DNA of 64,000 bases, taken from the NCBI RefSeq assembly GCF_001190785.1, contig NZ_LGSS01000011.1:1-64000 (forward strand). The letters are read 5' to 3'. The number at the start of each line of letters is the position of its first letter. Within the stretch, counting starts at the first letter, position 1. Made by a program: the position numbers and the translations under genes. Of the stretch, positions 54,535-63,084 are shown in pieces. The DNA comes from Gottschalkia purinilytica (lineage in GTDB: Bacteria; Bacillota; Clostridia; Tissierellales; Gottschalkiaceae). Below the pieces are notes generated by a model. The model saw nothing but the letters and a program-made list of their open reading frames with translations. It was not told the origin of the DNA and made no database searches.

Positions 54535-56621
54535 ATGAAAAAAAGAATATCAATAATCATTTCTATGGCAATGCTGTTAACTATCTTATTACCTATAGGT
54601 ACTTTTGCACAAATGGATCAAAATCTACAAAATGCTATTAAAAAAGCAAAGTCGTTACTTAATATTAGCAATGAGTATGAAAACTTTGAATATGCTATAG
54701 AAAAAGTAGGGGACAAAGTATATTATAACTTAAACTGGAGTGACCAAGAATTAGGATATGTAAGTGTTAGTATTGATTCTAATGGAACGATTGACCATTA
54801 TGGTAAACATGAATATCATGAAGACAGAGTTGGTAAGTTACCGTTAGTTAGCGAAGACAAAGGATTAAAAATATCTAAAGATTTTATAAAAAAGATAAAT
54901 CCTAAAATAGAAGGAAAGGTGGAGTATAAGGGAAGTATCTCTGACTCATATGATGGGTCAACAAACTATTACTTTACATATGCGAGAACTGAAAACAATA
55001 TTCCTTACTACGGAAATCAAGTTACAGTATCAGTTGATACTAATACTGGAGAAGTTAGAAGTTATATTCAATACTGGGATGAAAAAATTAAATTTTCTAG
55101 TCCAAATAAAATAATATCGAGTGCAGAAGCTGAGAAAGCATTCAAAGAGAATGAAAATATAGAATTATTATATAATTTTTATCGAAATAAGGGAAAATTA
55201 AGTCCACGATTAATATATAGTATTAGTGACAGCAAATTAATAGATGCAGAAACAGGAAAACCGTTAAATGACGTAATAGGCGGACAAGGGTCATACAGTA
55301 AGAGTGGAGGATTTGATTCTTCTGGAATACTTTATGGACTAGATTCAGAAGTTCTATATTTAAGTCCTGAAGAACAAAAAAATATAGATGAGTTGAAGAA
55401 TATAATAAGTGATAAGGAAGCTGAAAATGTAGCTAGAAAATTATGCAATATTTCTAATAAGTATGAACTAAAATCTTCTAGATTAAGTTCAAATGAAGCT
55501 AAAGATAACTATAATTGGATGTTAGAATTTTATGGCAAAAATCAAAATGATGATTTTATAAGCGTAGCTATAGATGCAAAGACTAAAGAATTAAAAAGAC
55601 TATCAAAGTACTCATTTGTAGATAATAAAAAAGATGTAGCTTATAGTAAAGAAAAAGCACTTAAAAAAGCAAAAGACTTTATAAGTTCAGTAAGCTCAGA
55701 GAAATTTAAACAAACAGAGCTCATAGATTCGGAAGACCCTATTTTGACAATCCAATCAGGAGAAGATAAAAATTACTATTTTACATTTGCAAGAAAATAT
55801 AATGGAATCAAGGTGTCTAATAATGGATTTACAATAGCTATAAGTGGAGTAACAGGAGATGTGGAGTCATATGGGTATAACTGGTATGAAGAAAAATTAC
55901 CATCTTCAGATAATGTTACTTCTAAAGAGAAAGCTTTGGATAATATTTTAAGTGAAATAAAACTAGAGCTACAATATGTTACAGATATAAAAGATGATAT
56001 AGATAAAGAAAAGGTGGCTAAATTAGTATACGGGTTAGAACCTAATAAATTTATAGATGTAGATGCAACTACAGGAGCATTGATAGATTTTGAAGGTAAA
56101 CCTTATAAAGATAAAAAAGAAACAAAAACATATAAAGATATTAATAATAGCAAGTTTAAAGAAATAATAGAAAAGTTAGCTAAATACGGTGTATATCTTC
56201 CAGGAGAAGAGTTTAAGGGTAATGAAGAAGTAACTCAAAAAGATTTTTTATATCTATTAGCTAAGTCTAAAGGATATAGCTATATAGACTATGAAAACAC
56301 AGATGAATTATATCAACATTTAATAAATGAAAGAATAATAAAGAAAAACGAAAAAAACCGGAGGATAAAGTAACTAGGCAAGAGGCTACTAAATTCATAG
56401 TTAGAGCTTTAAGATATGATAAAGGAGCAGATTTAAAAGATATATATAAGCTAGATTTTAAAGATGCAGATAAAATATCGCCGGAATTAAGAGGATATGT
56501 AGCTATAGCACAAGGTTTAGGGATAATAAGTGGAAATAACGGAAACTTTAATCCAACAGATAATCTTACAAGAGAGCAAGGAATTATAGTAGTATATAAC
56601 ATGTTAAACTTGCAAGAGTAA
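54535..56621 (+). pseudogene. SLH-domain surface protein with YcdB/YcdC-like repeats, frameshifted
   Basis: A secreted protein: signal peptide (1-25, ending GTFA), two PepSY/YcdB-type repeats (about 30-255 and 280-500; each has NYYFTYAR/FTFARKYNGI and a VSVDTNTGEVRSY-like strand), then S-layer homology domains. The frame stops at 56373, but the SLH sequence resumes at once in another frame (VTRQEATKFIVRALRY ... GLGIISGNNGNFNPTDNLTR) and ends at TAA 56619-56621. The break is at a run of seven A (56351-56357); eight would restore the frame. As read, the product is 612 residues and lacks its last SLH repeats. It could be slippage, phase variation, a true mutation or a sequencing error. Confidence 0.85.
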
Positions 56622-56632
56622 TTTGAAATGGG

Positions 56633-56669
56633 AAAAGATTAGATAATAATAATTATCTAATCTTTTTTG
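56633..56669 (+). terminator. Terminator after the SLH gene
   Basis: AAAAGATTAGATAA and TTATCTAATCTTTT form a 14-bp stem around TAATAA, followed by TTG. Confidence 0.9.
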
Positions 56670-57451
56670 TTTTTGCATAAAGAAAACCACTTGCTAGTGA
56701 GATAAACTCTATTTATTAGACACAGAAAATAATTATTTGTCATAGAATTTTGTAAGTTTATACAAGCTAACATCGTTTTTTATAAGATATCAGCCAAGTT
56801 TTAAAATACTAAAAATTTTTCTATACAAACATTATTAAGTAGATTACCTGATTTCTACATTGATGTATCATATGCTTTACTTAGGTTGAAATACAGTTCA
56901 AATGTTTATTGAAAACTAGAGTGCCAGGCTTATTAGTGATTTCTTTCCAGCTTAATTATTTCCATAACAAGATTAATGATTTATTCATTGCTTACTTCAT
57001 ATGTAGTAACAAAAGTATCATATAAGTCTTTTATTTCAGATAAATATAATCTACCTCGATTTGTAATCCATTCTAAAGTTAGTCTAAAACTGGAGTAAGC
57101 TCATTCTTCTATTCAAGAAGGTCTAGTGATTTTTTAGAAATTCATTTTCTACTTTATTTATAATATTCTTTTATTCATATGTCTGTATAGAGATCAAGTT
57201 TACTTTTACGTCTAGTTTATTACATAACTTATAAGATAAAATGTAAAATTAACTAATAAAAGAAAGGATTTTATATAGTAAAGTATCTGTAAATAATATT
57301 GAAAATTAATTGGACATATGATACTATTTAAGTAAATAATTACCAAATATGTAAAAAATAAATAGCTATTAAACTTTTCAATTCAATGATTTTTGTTTAT
57401 AAATTTAAACTGGTATTGACAGTTCTGCTCCTTATTTTTCTATCTCTTGAG
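56670..57451. other. Gap with a possible decayed minus-strand regulator
   Basis: About 780 bp without an intact gene. On the minus strand around 56985-57085 a frame reads LTLEWITNRGRLYLSEIKDL then YDTFVTTYEVSNE, reminiscent of the C-terminal helices of a TetR-type regulator. It is surrounded by stops in all frames, so at most a scar remains. A regulator lost here would have been next to the peptide cluster. No RNA gene or repeat is seen. Confidence 0.35.
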
Positions 57452-57479
57452 TTTTACTTTATTATGAAATGATTATAAT
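57452..57479 (+). promoter_or_regulatory. Possible promoter of the Cys-rich peptide array
   Basis: TTTTAC (57452-57457) and a perfect TATAAT (57474-57479) are 16 bp apart, 69 bp before the first peptide gene. The -35 match is poor, so an activator or another sigma factor may be needed. Confidence 0.35.
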
Positions 57480-57547
57480 ACCGAGAATTTAGAAAAAGGA
57501 GTATTTATAGAACTTAGCAAAACTTAAAATTTATAAAGGAGGTTTTT

Positions 57548-57664
57548 ATGAATTACATAATTCAACCAAAGCTAGTATATGTAAAGGGCTTATGCTATAC
57601 ATGTACAAAATGTGGCTTCAAATGTGAAGGAATGTTTCAATGTACTTGTGACATTCTTGTATAG
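57548..57664 (+). CDS. Cys-rich RiPP precursor peptide 1
   Basis: A 38-residue peptide starting ATG 57548 after AAAGGAGG. The leader-like start MNYIIQPKLVYVKG is shared in pattern with the other precursors (M, aromatic, I/L, I/V, x, P/A). The core has six Cys: CYTCTKCGFKCEGMFQCTC. It is closest to precursor 9, which sits beside the radical SAM gene (both begin MNYI and have LCY-x-C-x2-C). It is predicted to be modified at Cys by that enzyme. Confidence 0.85.
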   Translation: MNYIIQPKLVYVKGLCYTCTKCGFKCEGMFQCTCDILV

Positions 57665-57685
57665 TATAGACAAAGGAGGATGTGT

Positions 57686-57784
57686 ATGCGCTTTATAAAA
57701 AAAATACAGTTGAAGAGGGTATTTGGCTATTGTATTGGAAATAATTGTGGAACTCAGTGTTTTAAAGATCGTACGAAAGATTAA
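57686..57784 (+). CDS. Cys-rich RiPP precursor peptide 2
   Basis: A 32-residue peptide, ATG 57686 after AAAGGAGG. It begins MRFIKKIQLKRVFG, more basic than its neighbours, and has only three Cys (GYCIGNNCGTQC) before the tail FKDRTKD. The C-terminal CGTQCFKDRTK is the same as in precursor 6, so recombination between copies probably shortened it. Confidence 0.8.
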   Translation: MRFIKKIQLKRVFGYCIGNNCGTQCFKDRTKD

Positions 57785-57806
57785 TATATTAAGGAGGTAA
57801 GAATAT

Positions 57807-57914
57807 ATGGAATATATTATTAAAGCATTAGATTATACGACAAATGGATATTGTTATGGATGTTTTAAACAAGATCAAAACAAATGTACTAAACAATGTT
57901 TTGATAAAGGTTAA
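57807..57914 (+). CDS. Cys-rich RiPP precursor peptide 3
   Basis: A 35-residue peptide, ATG 57807 after AAGGAGG. Leader-like start MEYIIKALDYTTNG, then GYCYGCFKQDQNKCTKQC and the tail FDKG. It has four Cys in the array's common pattern C-x2-C-x7-C-x3-C. It differs from precursor 4 only at residue 2 (Glu for Lys). Confidence 0.87.
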   Translation: MEYIIKALDYTTNGYCYGCFKQDQNKCTKQCFDKG

Positions 57915-57939
57915 TAATTATTAAAGGAGGTGAGAATCT

Positions 57940-58047
57940 ATGAAATATATTATTAAAGCATTAGATTATACGACAAATGGATACTGTTATGGATGTTTTA
58001 AACAAGATCAAAACAAATGTACTAAGCAGTGTTTTGATAAAGGTTAG
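57940..58047 (+). CDS. Cys-rich RiPP precursor peptide 4
   Basis: A 35-residue peptide, ATG 57940 after AAAGGAGG. It begins MKYIIKALDYTTNG and carries the same four-Cys core as precursor 3. The two genes and their ribosome sites are a 133-bp tandem duplication with only a few silent changes, so it is recent or kept alike by conversion. It would double the dose of one product. Confidence 0.87.
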   Translation: MKYIIKALDYTTNGYCYGCFKQDQNKCTKQCFDKG

Positions 58048-58070
58048 TAATTATTAAAGGAGAGATGAAG

Positions 58071-58211
58071 GTGAAATTCTTAGTAAGAGCAAAAAAAATC
58101 AATATAGGTTCATATTGTTATGGTTGTTGGAAAGATTGTGGAGTAGTATGTGGTTTCCACTGTTTACAAGTTTGCTTAGAAAAGAATTCAGATACCAAAG
58201 GAGATGAATAA
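58071..58211 (+). CDS. Cys-rich RiPP precursor peptide 5
   Basis: A 46-residue peptide, the longest of the set. ATG 58065 is in frame but only 1 nt from AAAGGAG, while GTG 58071 has 7-nt spacing and gives the expected start MKFLVRAKKINIG. The core GSYCYGCWKDCGVVCGFHC and LQVC has six Cys, followed by a charged tail LEKNSDTKGDE that the others lack. Confidence 0.83.
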   Translation: MKFLVRAKKINIGSYCYGCWKDCGVVCGFHCLQVCLEKNSDTKGDE

Positions 58212-58213
58212 AA

Positions 58214-58330
58214 ATGAAATATATTGTAAATGCTGAAAGCACATATAAAGAAAGTTATTGTTATATTTGTGGTGGTCAATGCCAGAATGTCTGTGGAACT
58301 CAATGTTTCAAAGATCGTACTAAGAACTAG
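58214..58330 (+). CDS. Cys-rich RiPP precursor peptide 6
   Basis: A 38-residue peptide, ATG 58214, 2 nt after the stop of precursor 5. Its ribosome site (AAAGGAG) lies inside the end of that gene, so the two are coupled. It begins MKYIVNAESTYKES, with core YCYICGGQCQNVCGTQC (five Cys) and the tail FKDRTKN that it shares with precursor 2. Confidence 0.85.
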   Translation: MKYIVNAESTYKESYCYICGGQCQNVCGTQCFKDRTKN

Positions 58331-58344
58331 AAGAAGGAGCAATT

Positions 58345-58452
58345 ATGAACTTTATTGAAGAATCCCTAGAAAGTCATAAGGGGACTTACTGTTGTAATTG
58401 TGAACTTCAAGGTATTAACTACTGCAAAAATCAATGTTTTAATAAGGAGTAG
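58345..58452 (+). CDS. Cys-rich RiPP precursor peptide 7
   Basis: A 35-residue peptide, ATG 58345 after AAGGAG. It begins MNFIEESLESHKG, more acidic than the others, with core TYCCNCELQGINYCKNQC (five Cys, including a CC pair) and the tail FNKE. Confidence 0.84.
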   Translation: MNFIEESLESHKGTYCCNCELQGINYCKNQCFNKE

Positions 58453-58454
58453 AA

Positions 58455-58562
58455 ATGAGAATAATTATTAAACCAACTTACTTATGTAATCAAGGATTCT
58501 GTATTTGTATAGGCGTCTGTGATAAATGTGGCTCTCAATGTATTGGACGAAATAGCAGGTAA
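58455..58562 (+). CDS. Cys-rich RiPP precursor peptide 8
   Basis: A 35-residue peptide, ATG 58455, 2 nt after precursor 7, whose last codons hold the AAGGAG ribosome site. It begins MRIIIKPTYLCNQG, already with one Cys in the leader-like part, then FCICIGVCDKCGSQC and IGRNSR. It is the last of the eight tandem copies and is followed by a hairpin and the peptidase gene. Confidence 0.84.
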   Translation: MRIIIKPTYLCNQGFCICIGVCDKCGSQCIGRNSR

Positions 58563-58569
58563 ATATATA

Positions 58570-58599
58570 AAGAGGATTTACATTTTGTAAATCCTCTTA
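58570..58599 (+). promoter_or_regulatory. Hairpin between the precursor array and the processing genes
   Basis: AAGAGGATTTAC pairs with GTAAATCCTCTT around ATTTT. The exit TAAATTAGG is not T-rich, so termination would be partial at best. It is placed where it could lower or stabilise expression so that precursors exceed enzymes. Confidence 0.6.
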
Positions 58600-58614
58600 A
58601 ATTAGGAGGAGCTA

Positions 58615-59172
58615 ATGAATATTAAATTTGAGATGCAAAATGATCTGCTAGTTAAGGAGATTTGGACAAGTTGGTTTAAAAATAAAATTGGTCAATTACA
58701 ATATTATTTTAATGTGTCTGAAAAAATTATTATTACTGATAGAATAAGTCGTGAGGACTATGAACAGATACCTAAATGGGCAGTTGCCTTTACCCATGAA
58801 CAGACAGTATTTCTTTTAAATCCATATGAATGGATAAAACGTTATAGGATAGACATGATTGTAATTCATGAAATAGTTCATGCTATAACAAACAAGCTTG
58901 AGATAAAATTACCTCTTATTTTGTTTGAGGGTATGGCAGTCTACTTTGCTGATCAACTCGACTCCATAGAGCTTTGTGATGAAGATATAGATGGACTATC
59001 ATCAACTAAAGTTCAGTTAATGGATTATAGTAGTCCTAATTTTTACGATGTAAGTGGCTATTTGTTTCAAAAGTTAGTTAAAAAAATTGGAATAAAGAAT
59101 GTTATTGAGTACATAAGATCAGGAGACTTTAAAATATTATTTGACTACTGGGATAATGAGGTGAGGTTATGA
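58615..59172 (+). CDS. HExxH metallopeptidase-like protein of the RiPP cluster
   Basis: A 185-residue protein with the zinc motif VIHEIVHAI (His85, Glu86, His89) and a downstream acidic ligand candidate in LFEGMAVYFAD (Glu105), the gluzincin arrangement HExxH-x15-E. There is no signal peptide or membrane segment, so it acts in the cytoplasm. AGGAGG precedes ATG 58615, and its stop overlaps the acetyltransferase start by 4 nt. Leader removal from the Cys-rich peptides is the obvious inferred role, since no C39 peptidase domain is present in the exporter. No named RiPP protease family is recognised. Confidence 0.75.
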   Translation: MNIKFEMQNDLLVKEIWTSWFKNKIGQLQYYFNVSEKIIITDRISREDYEQIPKWAVAFTHEQTVFLLNPYEWIKRYRIDMIVIHEIVHAITNKLEIKLPLILFEGMAVYFADQLDSIELCDEDIDGLSSTKVQLMDYSSPNFYDVSGYLFQKLVKKIGIKNVIEYIRSGDFKILFDYWDNEVRL

Positions 59173-59642
59173 GAGTTCGTGAAGCTAAAAAAGAAGATTC
59201 ACGTGAGCTGACAAAGCTGTGGAAGTTGCTTTCAAAAGACCATTTTCAAAAAGAGATGTATTGCGAACAAAATCCAAATTTAGATGATATAGAGGATAAT
59301 TACATACAAGTGCTTGATAATAAAGATACTTTTATCTATGTTGCAGAGGAAAATAATCAACTATTTGGATTTGCAGAATTAGTTATGAAAGAACCAAGTG
59401 ATGATTTTTATTCTGAGTGTTACACTTATATACTGCATGCATTTGTCAAAGAAGAGCAACGAAGTTTCCCAACACTCATAAAACTATATAGAGCCTGCGA
59501 GAAAAAGACTAAAGAACTAGGGATTAGATATATGATGACAGATATATATGATCACAATCCAAGAGTACAAAAGCTTATTAGATACTTAGGAATGAAGGAA
59601 TACAGAAGAAGGTTTATTCGTTCCATTGAGGAGTCAATATGA
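59169..59642 (+). CDS. GNAT family N-acetyltransferase
   Basis: A 157-residue acetyltransferase of the GNAT fold. It opens with MRVREAKKEDSRELTKLWKLL; a central FIYVAEENNQLFGFAELVMKE strand pair and HAFVKEEQRSFPTLIKLYRACEKK (acetyl-CoA loop region, though without the classic Q/RxxGxG/A) lead to DIYDHNPRVQKLIRYLGMKEY near the C-terminus. It starts within the end of the peptidase gene (ATGA overlap) and overlaps the ribosome site of the exporter. It could cap the peptide N-terminus or a Lys, or give self-protection; its target is not readable. Confidence 0.8.
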   Translation: MRVREAKKEDSRELTKLWKLLSKDHFQKEMYCEQNPNLDDIEDNYIQVLDNKDTFIYVAEENNQLFGFAELVMKEPSDDFYSECYTYILHAFVKEEQRSFPTLIKLYRACEKKTKELGIRYMMTDIYDHNPRVQKLIRYLGMKEYRRRFIRSIEESI

Positions 59643-59643
59643 T

Positions 59644-61281
59644 ATGATGAAGACACTTAAAAGATTTTTAAAAATAACTAAACCATTTATACACTTACAG
59701 ATTATTGGATTTTTAATTACAGTATTCTATTCAGTTGCATACTTTGCAGCTCCAATTGCATCACGTTATATGATTGATATCGTTTTACCTAGTAAATCAT
59801 TTGTACTTCTTAAATCAGGGATTATTATTTTTTTTATAGTATGTATTTTACAACCATTATTTGGTTTTTTTAGAAACATACTTTTTTTATCAATGAGTGA
59901 GAAAATATCCAATTATTTAAAATGTGATTTATATCAATCATTGATGAAAACAAATATGGATTTTTTTATTAACAATAAAAAAGGGGCAATTATATCTCGA
60001 ATTATGAATGATAGTGATAATATTAGTGACTTTATTACGAGTTTTTTTGTAGTAGTATTAAAGAATATTATATTAATAATACTAATTTCATGTGCAATGT
60101 TTTATTTATCTCCGTTAATTACCTTAAGTGTATTTTCTATAAGTGTAATAACGCTTGTTTTATTAACATATCTAAGTAAGGGTATACAAAGTATTGCCCG
60201 TACTACATTTGAAAAAAAAGATGAACTTAATACAATACTTACTCAATCTCTAGATTCAATGGAAACGATAAAAGCTTACTTGATGGAGTCTCATTTCGTT
60301 AATGGGTTTATGGGAATATCATCACAGATTGAAAGGATCAATATTAGGCTTGGAAAAAGAAAGCAGTTTCTAAGTATTGGAGTTGAGGGTTTAATTGTTA
60401 CTTGTACGATGTTTATTTATGGAGTTGGGTTTTATCAGGTAATGAATCAACAGATAACTCTTGGAAGTGTAGTTTCACTTGGTCTTTATTTTCAAATGAT
60501 AGTGCCGGCAATTATGGAGCTAGCAAACAATAACTTTAGAATTCAGCAGATTATTCCAAGTCTTGATCGAATTGAAGAATATGAAACTTTACCAGTTGAA
60601 GAACAGGGAGATATATGGATTGATGAGTTTTCTACAATACAAGTTGAAGATATGAGGTTTGGTTATGATGATAGTAATATAGTAATAGACAATTTAAATA
60701 TGACATTAAAAAGAGGAGAGATGGTAGCTATAATCGGAGATAATGGATGTGGCAAAAGTACATTGACTAAACTTTTACTAGGATTACACAGGGCTAAATC
60801 AGGAAAGGTGAAATATGAAAATGAATGCGTAGAAGATATATCTTTAAAAAGTATTCGAAATAAAGTATCTTATGTTCCCCAAAATGCTAGCTTATTGACT
60901 ATGAGTGTAATAGATAACATAAAATGTGGATTAAACAGAATACAAGATAATGAAATAATAGAATTAAGTAAGAAAATGGGCTTTTATGAATCAATTTTAG
61001 AACTAGAAAATGGATTTGAAACAGTAATAAATGAATCTACAAACGTTTCTGGTGGTCAAAAACAAAAGATCGCTTTGATTAGAGCGATGGTACGTAATCC
61101 AAATGCTATTATTTTAGATGAGCCTACTGCTGCTTTAGATCAAGAAAGTGTACGTGCTCTTTTAAAATACCTGAAGCTAGAATCTAAGGATAAAATTATT
61201 GCTATTATTACGCATAACAGGGAAGTCATTGAAATTTGCGATAAAGTTTTTAATCTAAGTTATGCTAGCAGCATAAACTAA
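59644..61281 (+). CDS. ABC transporter (fused permease-ATPase), RiPP exporter
   Basis: A 545-residue half-transporter. Six membrane helices occupy about residues 15-300 (type I exporter fold), then the ATPase: Walker A GDNGCGKST, signature NVSGGQKQKIALIRAM, Walker B AIILDEPTAALDQ and H-loop AIITHNREV. It lacks the N-terminal C39 peptidase of many bacteriocin exporters, which leaves leader cleavage to another protein. The frame opens at TTG 59626, but GAGGAG lies 9 nt before ATG 59644. It would export the mature Cys-rich peptides. Confidence 0.9.
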   Translation: MMKTLKRFLKITKPFIHLQIIGFLITVFYSVAYFAAPIASRYMIDIVLPSKSFVLLKSGIIIFFIVCILQPLFGFFRNILFLSMSEKISNYLKCDLYQSLMKTNMDFFINNKKGAIISRIMNDSDNISDFITSFFVVVLKNIILIILISCAMFYLSPLITLSVFSISVITLVLLTYLSKGIQSIARTTFEKKDELNTILTQSLDSMETIKAYLMESHFVNGFMGISSQIERINIRLGKRKQFLSIGVEGLIVTCTMFIYGVGFYQVMNQQITLGSVVSLGLYFQMIVPAIMELANNNFRIQQIIPSLDRIEEYETLPVEEQGDIWIDEFSTIQVEDMRFGYDDSNIVIDNLNMTLKRGEMVAIIGDNGCGKSTLTKLLLGLHRAKSGKVKYENECVEDISLKSIRNKVSYVPQNASLLTMSVIDNIKCGLNRIQDNEIIELSKKMGFYESILELENGFETVINESTNVSGGQKQKIALIRAMVRNPNAIILDEPTAALDQESVRALLKYLKLESKDKIIAIITHNREVIEICDKVFNLSYASSIN

Positions 61282-61365
61282 TTGATTTTTTAGAAGCTAT
61301 TAGAAATTAGTTTCTATAAAAAACAGTTTGAAAATTCTAATAAAACATTAAAGGAGAAAGATTTT

Positions 61366-61485
61366 ATGAATTATATTGTTGAACCAATTTATCGACTAGG
61401 TAAAAAGGAAGTTGAAGAAGGATTATGTTACAAGTGTAAACAGTGTGATTTTCAATGTGTTGGGGAAGTTATTTGCAGATATTAG
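61366..61485 (+). CDS. Cys-rich RiPP precursor peptide 9 (beside the maturase)
   Basis: A 39-residue peptide, ATG 61366 after AAAGGAG, between the exporter and the radical SAM gene. Its leader-like part is extended (MNYIVEPIYRLGKKEVEEG) and rich in Lys/Glu. The core LCYKCKQCDFQC ends in a VGEVICRY tail, five Cys in all. It resembles precursor 1. Its isolation from the array suggests either an ancestral copy or a special role. Confidence 0.85.
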   Translation: MNYIVEPIYRLGKKEVEEGLCYKCKQCDFQCVGEVICRY

Positions 61486-61509
61486 ATTATGAAGAAAGGG
61501 GTTATAAAA

Positions 61510-62868
61510 ATGAAAAAATCAAAATATAATAAAATTTGGACTATGGATAACGGTGTAAAAATTGCATTTAATTCGATGAGTTGTGCATTAGCGGAAATTG
61601 ATGATTCATTTATGGAAATTTATAATAATATTGAGAATATATCAGTATCACAGCTAGATGAAGACAAAAAACAGCTTCTAAATCAAATGGAAGAAGGACA
61701 TTATATCATTGATGATGAGCTTGATGAATTAAAACAAATCAAATTTAGACACTATAAAGGGAAATATGAAAATAATGGTCTTGGTCTGACTATTGCTCCT
61801 ACACTAGCTTGTAACTTCAAATGTCCATATTGCTATGAAACCCCAGATCCTAAAATTATGAATGAAAGTGTACAAAATGCTATTATAAATATGGTAGATG
61901 AGTCTATGAAACGTTCTGATAGTTTAGACATTACATGGTATGGAGGCGAGCCTCTTTTAGCTAAAGATATTATCTGGTCTTTATCTAAGCGTATGATAGA
62001 AGTCTGTAAATCTCATGATGCTAACTATAGTGCTTATATGGTATCTAACGGATACTTATTTAAAGACTTTAAGGATGAGGACTTTGATAAATTGATAGAG
62101 TATAAAATTACAGCTATGCAAATTACTTTAGATGGTCCGCCAGAAGTACATAATAAAAGACGTATTCTTCACAATGATGGAGAAACATTTGATATTATTT
62201 TGAATAGTATCAAAAGGTTAAAAGCTAAAGGTATAAATGTAAACCTTCGAATAAATATTGATAAAACAAATATTGATACAGTATCAAAGCTTTTAGATAT
62301 TTTAGTTGAAAATGATTTAAGAGATATGTCGGTTTCTTTTGGACAAGTTACTGCTTACACAGAAGTGTGTAGTTCAATTTCAGGTAATTGTTTGAATACA
62401 AAAGAGTATGCAGAATGGAATTTAGAATTTCAAAAAGCACTAATAGACAGAGGATTTTCAGCTACGCGCTATCCTTACTATCCTGGAATTAAGGCAAATT
62501 ATTGTTGCGCAGATCAAATTAATGCTTTTGTTGTTGATCCAAATGGATTTATGTATAAATGCTGGAATAATGTAGGGATACATGGTGAGGCAGTAGGAAA
62601 TGTTAAAGAAATATTTGATGAAGATATATCAATTAAATATATGATTAACCATGCTAAATGGCTAACTAATACACCTTTTGAAAAACAGAATTGTAATGGT
62701 TGTTTTTTATTACCAATTTGTATGGGAGGATGTCCTCATGTAAGCTTAGAAAAGAATAGTCATGACTGTGAAAAATGGATCTATAATCTAGATAAAATTT
62801 TAGAGTATACATATGATATAAAGTCAGAAGAAGTAGTTGAGGAAATAGCTGAGGAAGTATGTTTATAA
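61510..62868 (+). CDS. Radical SAM/SPASM peptide maturase
   Basis: A 452-residue enzyme. The N-terminal ~85 residues look like a RiPP recognition region. The radical SAM core follows with CNFKCPYC (Cys101, 105, 108), the GGEPLL motif (WYGGEPLLAK) and the barrel. The C-terminus is a SPASM/twitch domain with auxiliary iron-sulfur cysteines (YCCADQINAF ... YKCWNNVG ... NCNGCFLLPICMGGCPHVSLEKNSHDCEKW). Such enzymes make thioether or C-C links in Cys-containing precursors. AAAGGGG is 9 nt before ATG 61510, preferred over ATG 61489. The match in context to Clo7bot-type systems is from memory, not a search. Confidence 0.9.
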   Translation: MKKSKYNKIWTMDNGVKIAFNSMSCALAEIDDSFMEIYNNIENISVSQLDEDKKQLLNQMEEGHYIIDDELDELKQIKFRHYKGKYENNGLGLTIAPTLACNFKCPYCYETPDPKIMNESVQNAIINMVDESMKRSDSLDITWYGGEPLLAKDIIWSLSKRMIEVCKSHDANYSAYMVSNGYLFKDFKDEDFDKLIEYKITAMQITLDGPPEVHNKRRILHNDGETFDIILNSIKRLKAKGINVNLRINIDKTNIDTVSKLLDILVENDLRDMSVSFGQVTAYTEVCSSISGNCLNTKEYAEWNLEFQKALIDRGFSATRYPYYPGIKANYCCADQINAFVVDPNGFMYKCWNNVGIHGEAVGNVKEIFDEDISIKYMINHAKWLTNTPFEKQNCNGCFLLPICMGGCPHVSLEKNSHDCEKWIYNLDKILEYTYDIKSEEVVEEIAEEVCL

Positions 62869-63084
62869 TAGTTAGATTTTAAAAACTATTTAGGAATACT
62901 TTGAATATAGAATCTTAGTTAAGAATATACTAAAACTATATAGAGTTGACATATTGAAATATAGATTTAGAGTTGAATAAATATAAAAAATTGATTTTCT
63001 ATTTAAAATATTTAATGAAGTAATTGATGTACCTTGTTAAAAAATAACTTTGAATTCATTTAAGATGACAAAAGAGGTGTTGTA

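Noticed and set aside
57416-57421. Perfect TTGACA as -35 box of the peptide array
   Set aside because: No acceptable -10 hexamer lies 16-18 bp downstream; the nearby TATAAT at 57474 is too far away.
57548-58562. Metallothionein-like or zinc-finger reading of the tandem Cys-rich peptides
   Set aside because: The conserved leader-like N-terminus, the operon with an exporter and a radical SAM/SPASM enzyme, and the absence of regular metal-cluster spacing favour RiPP precursors.
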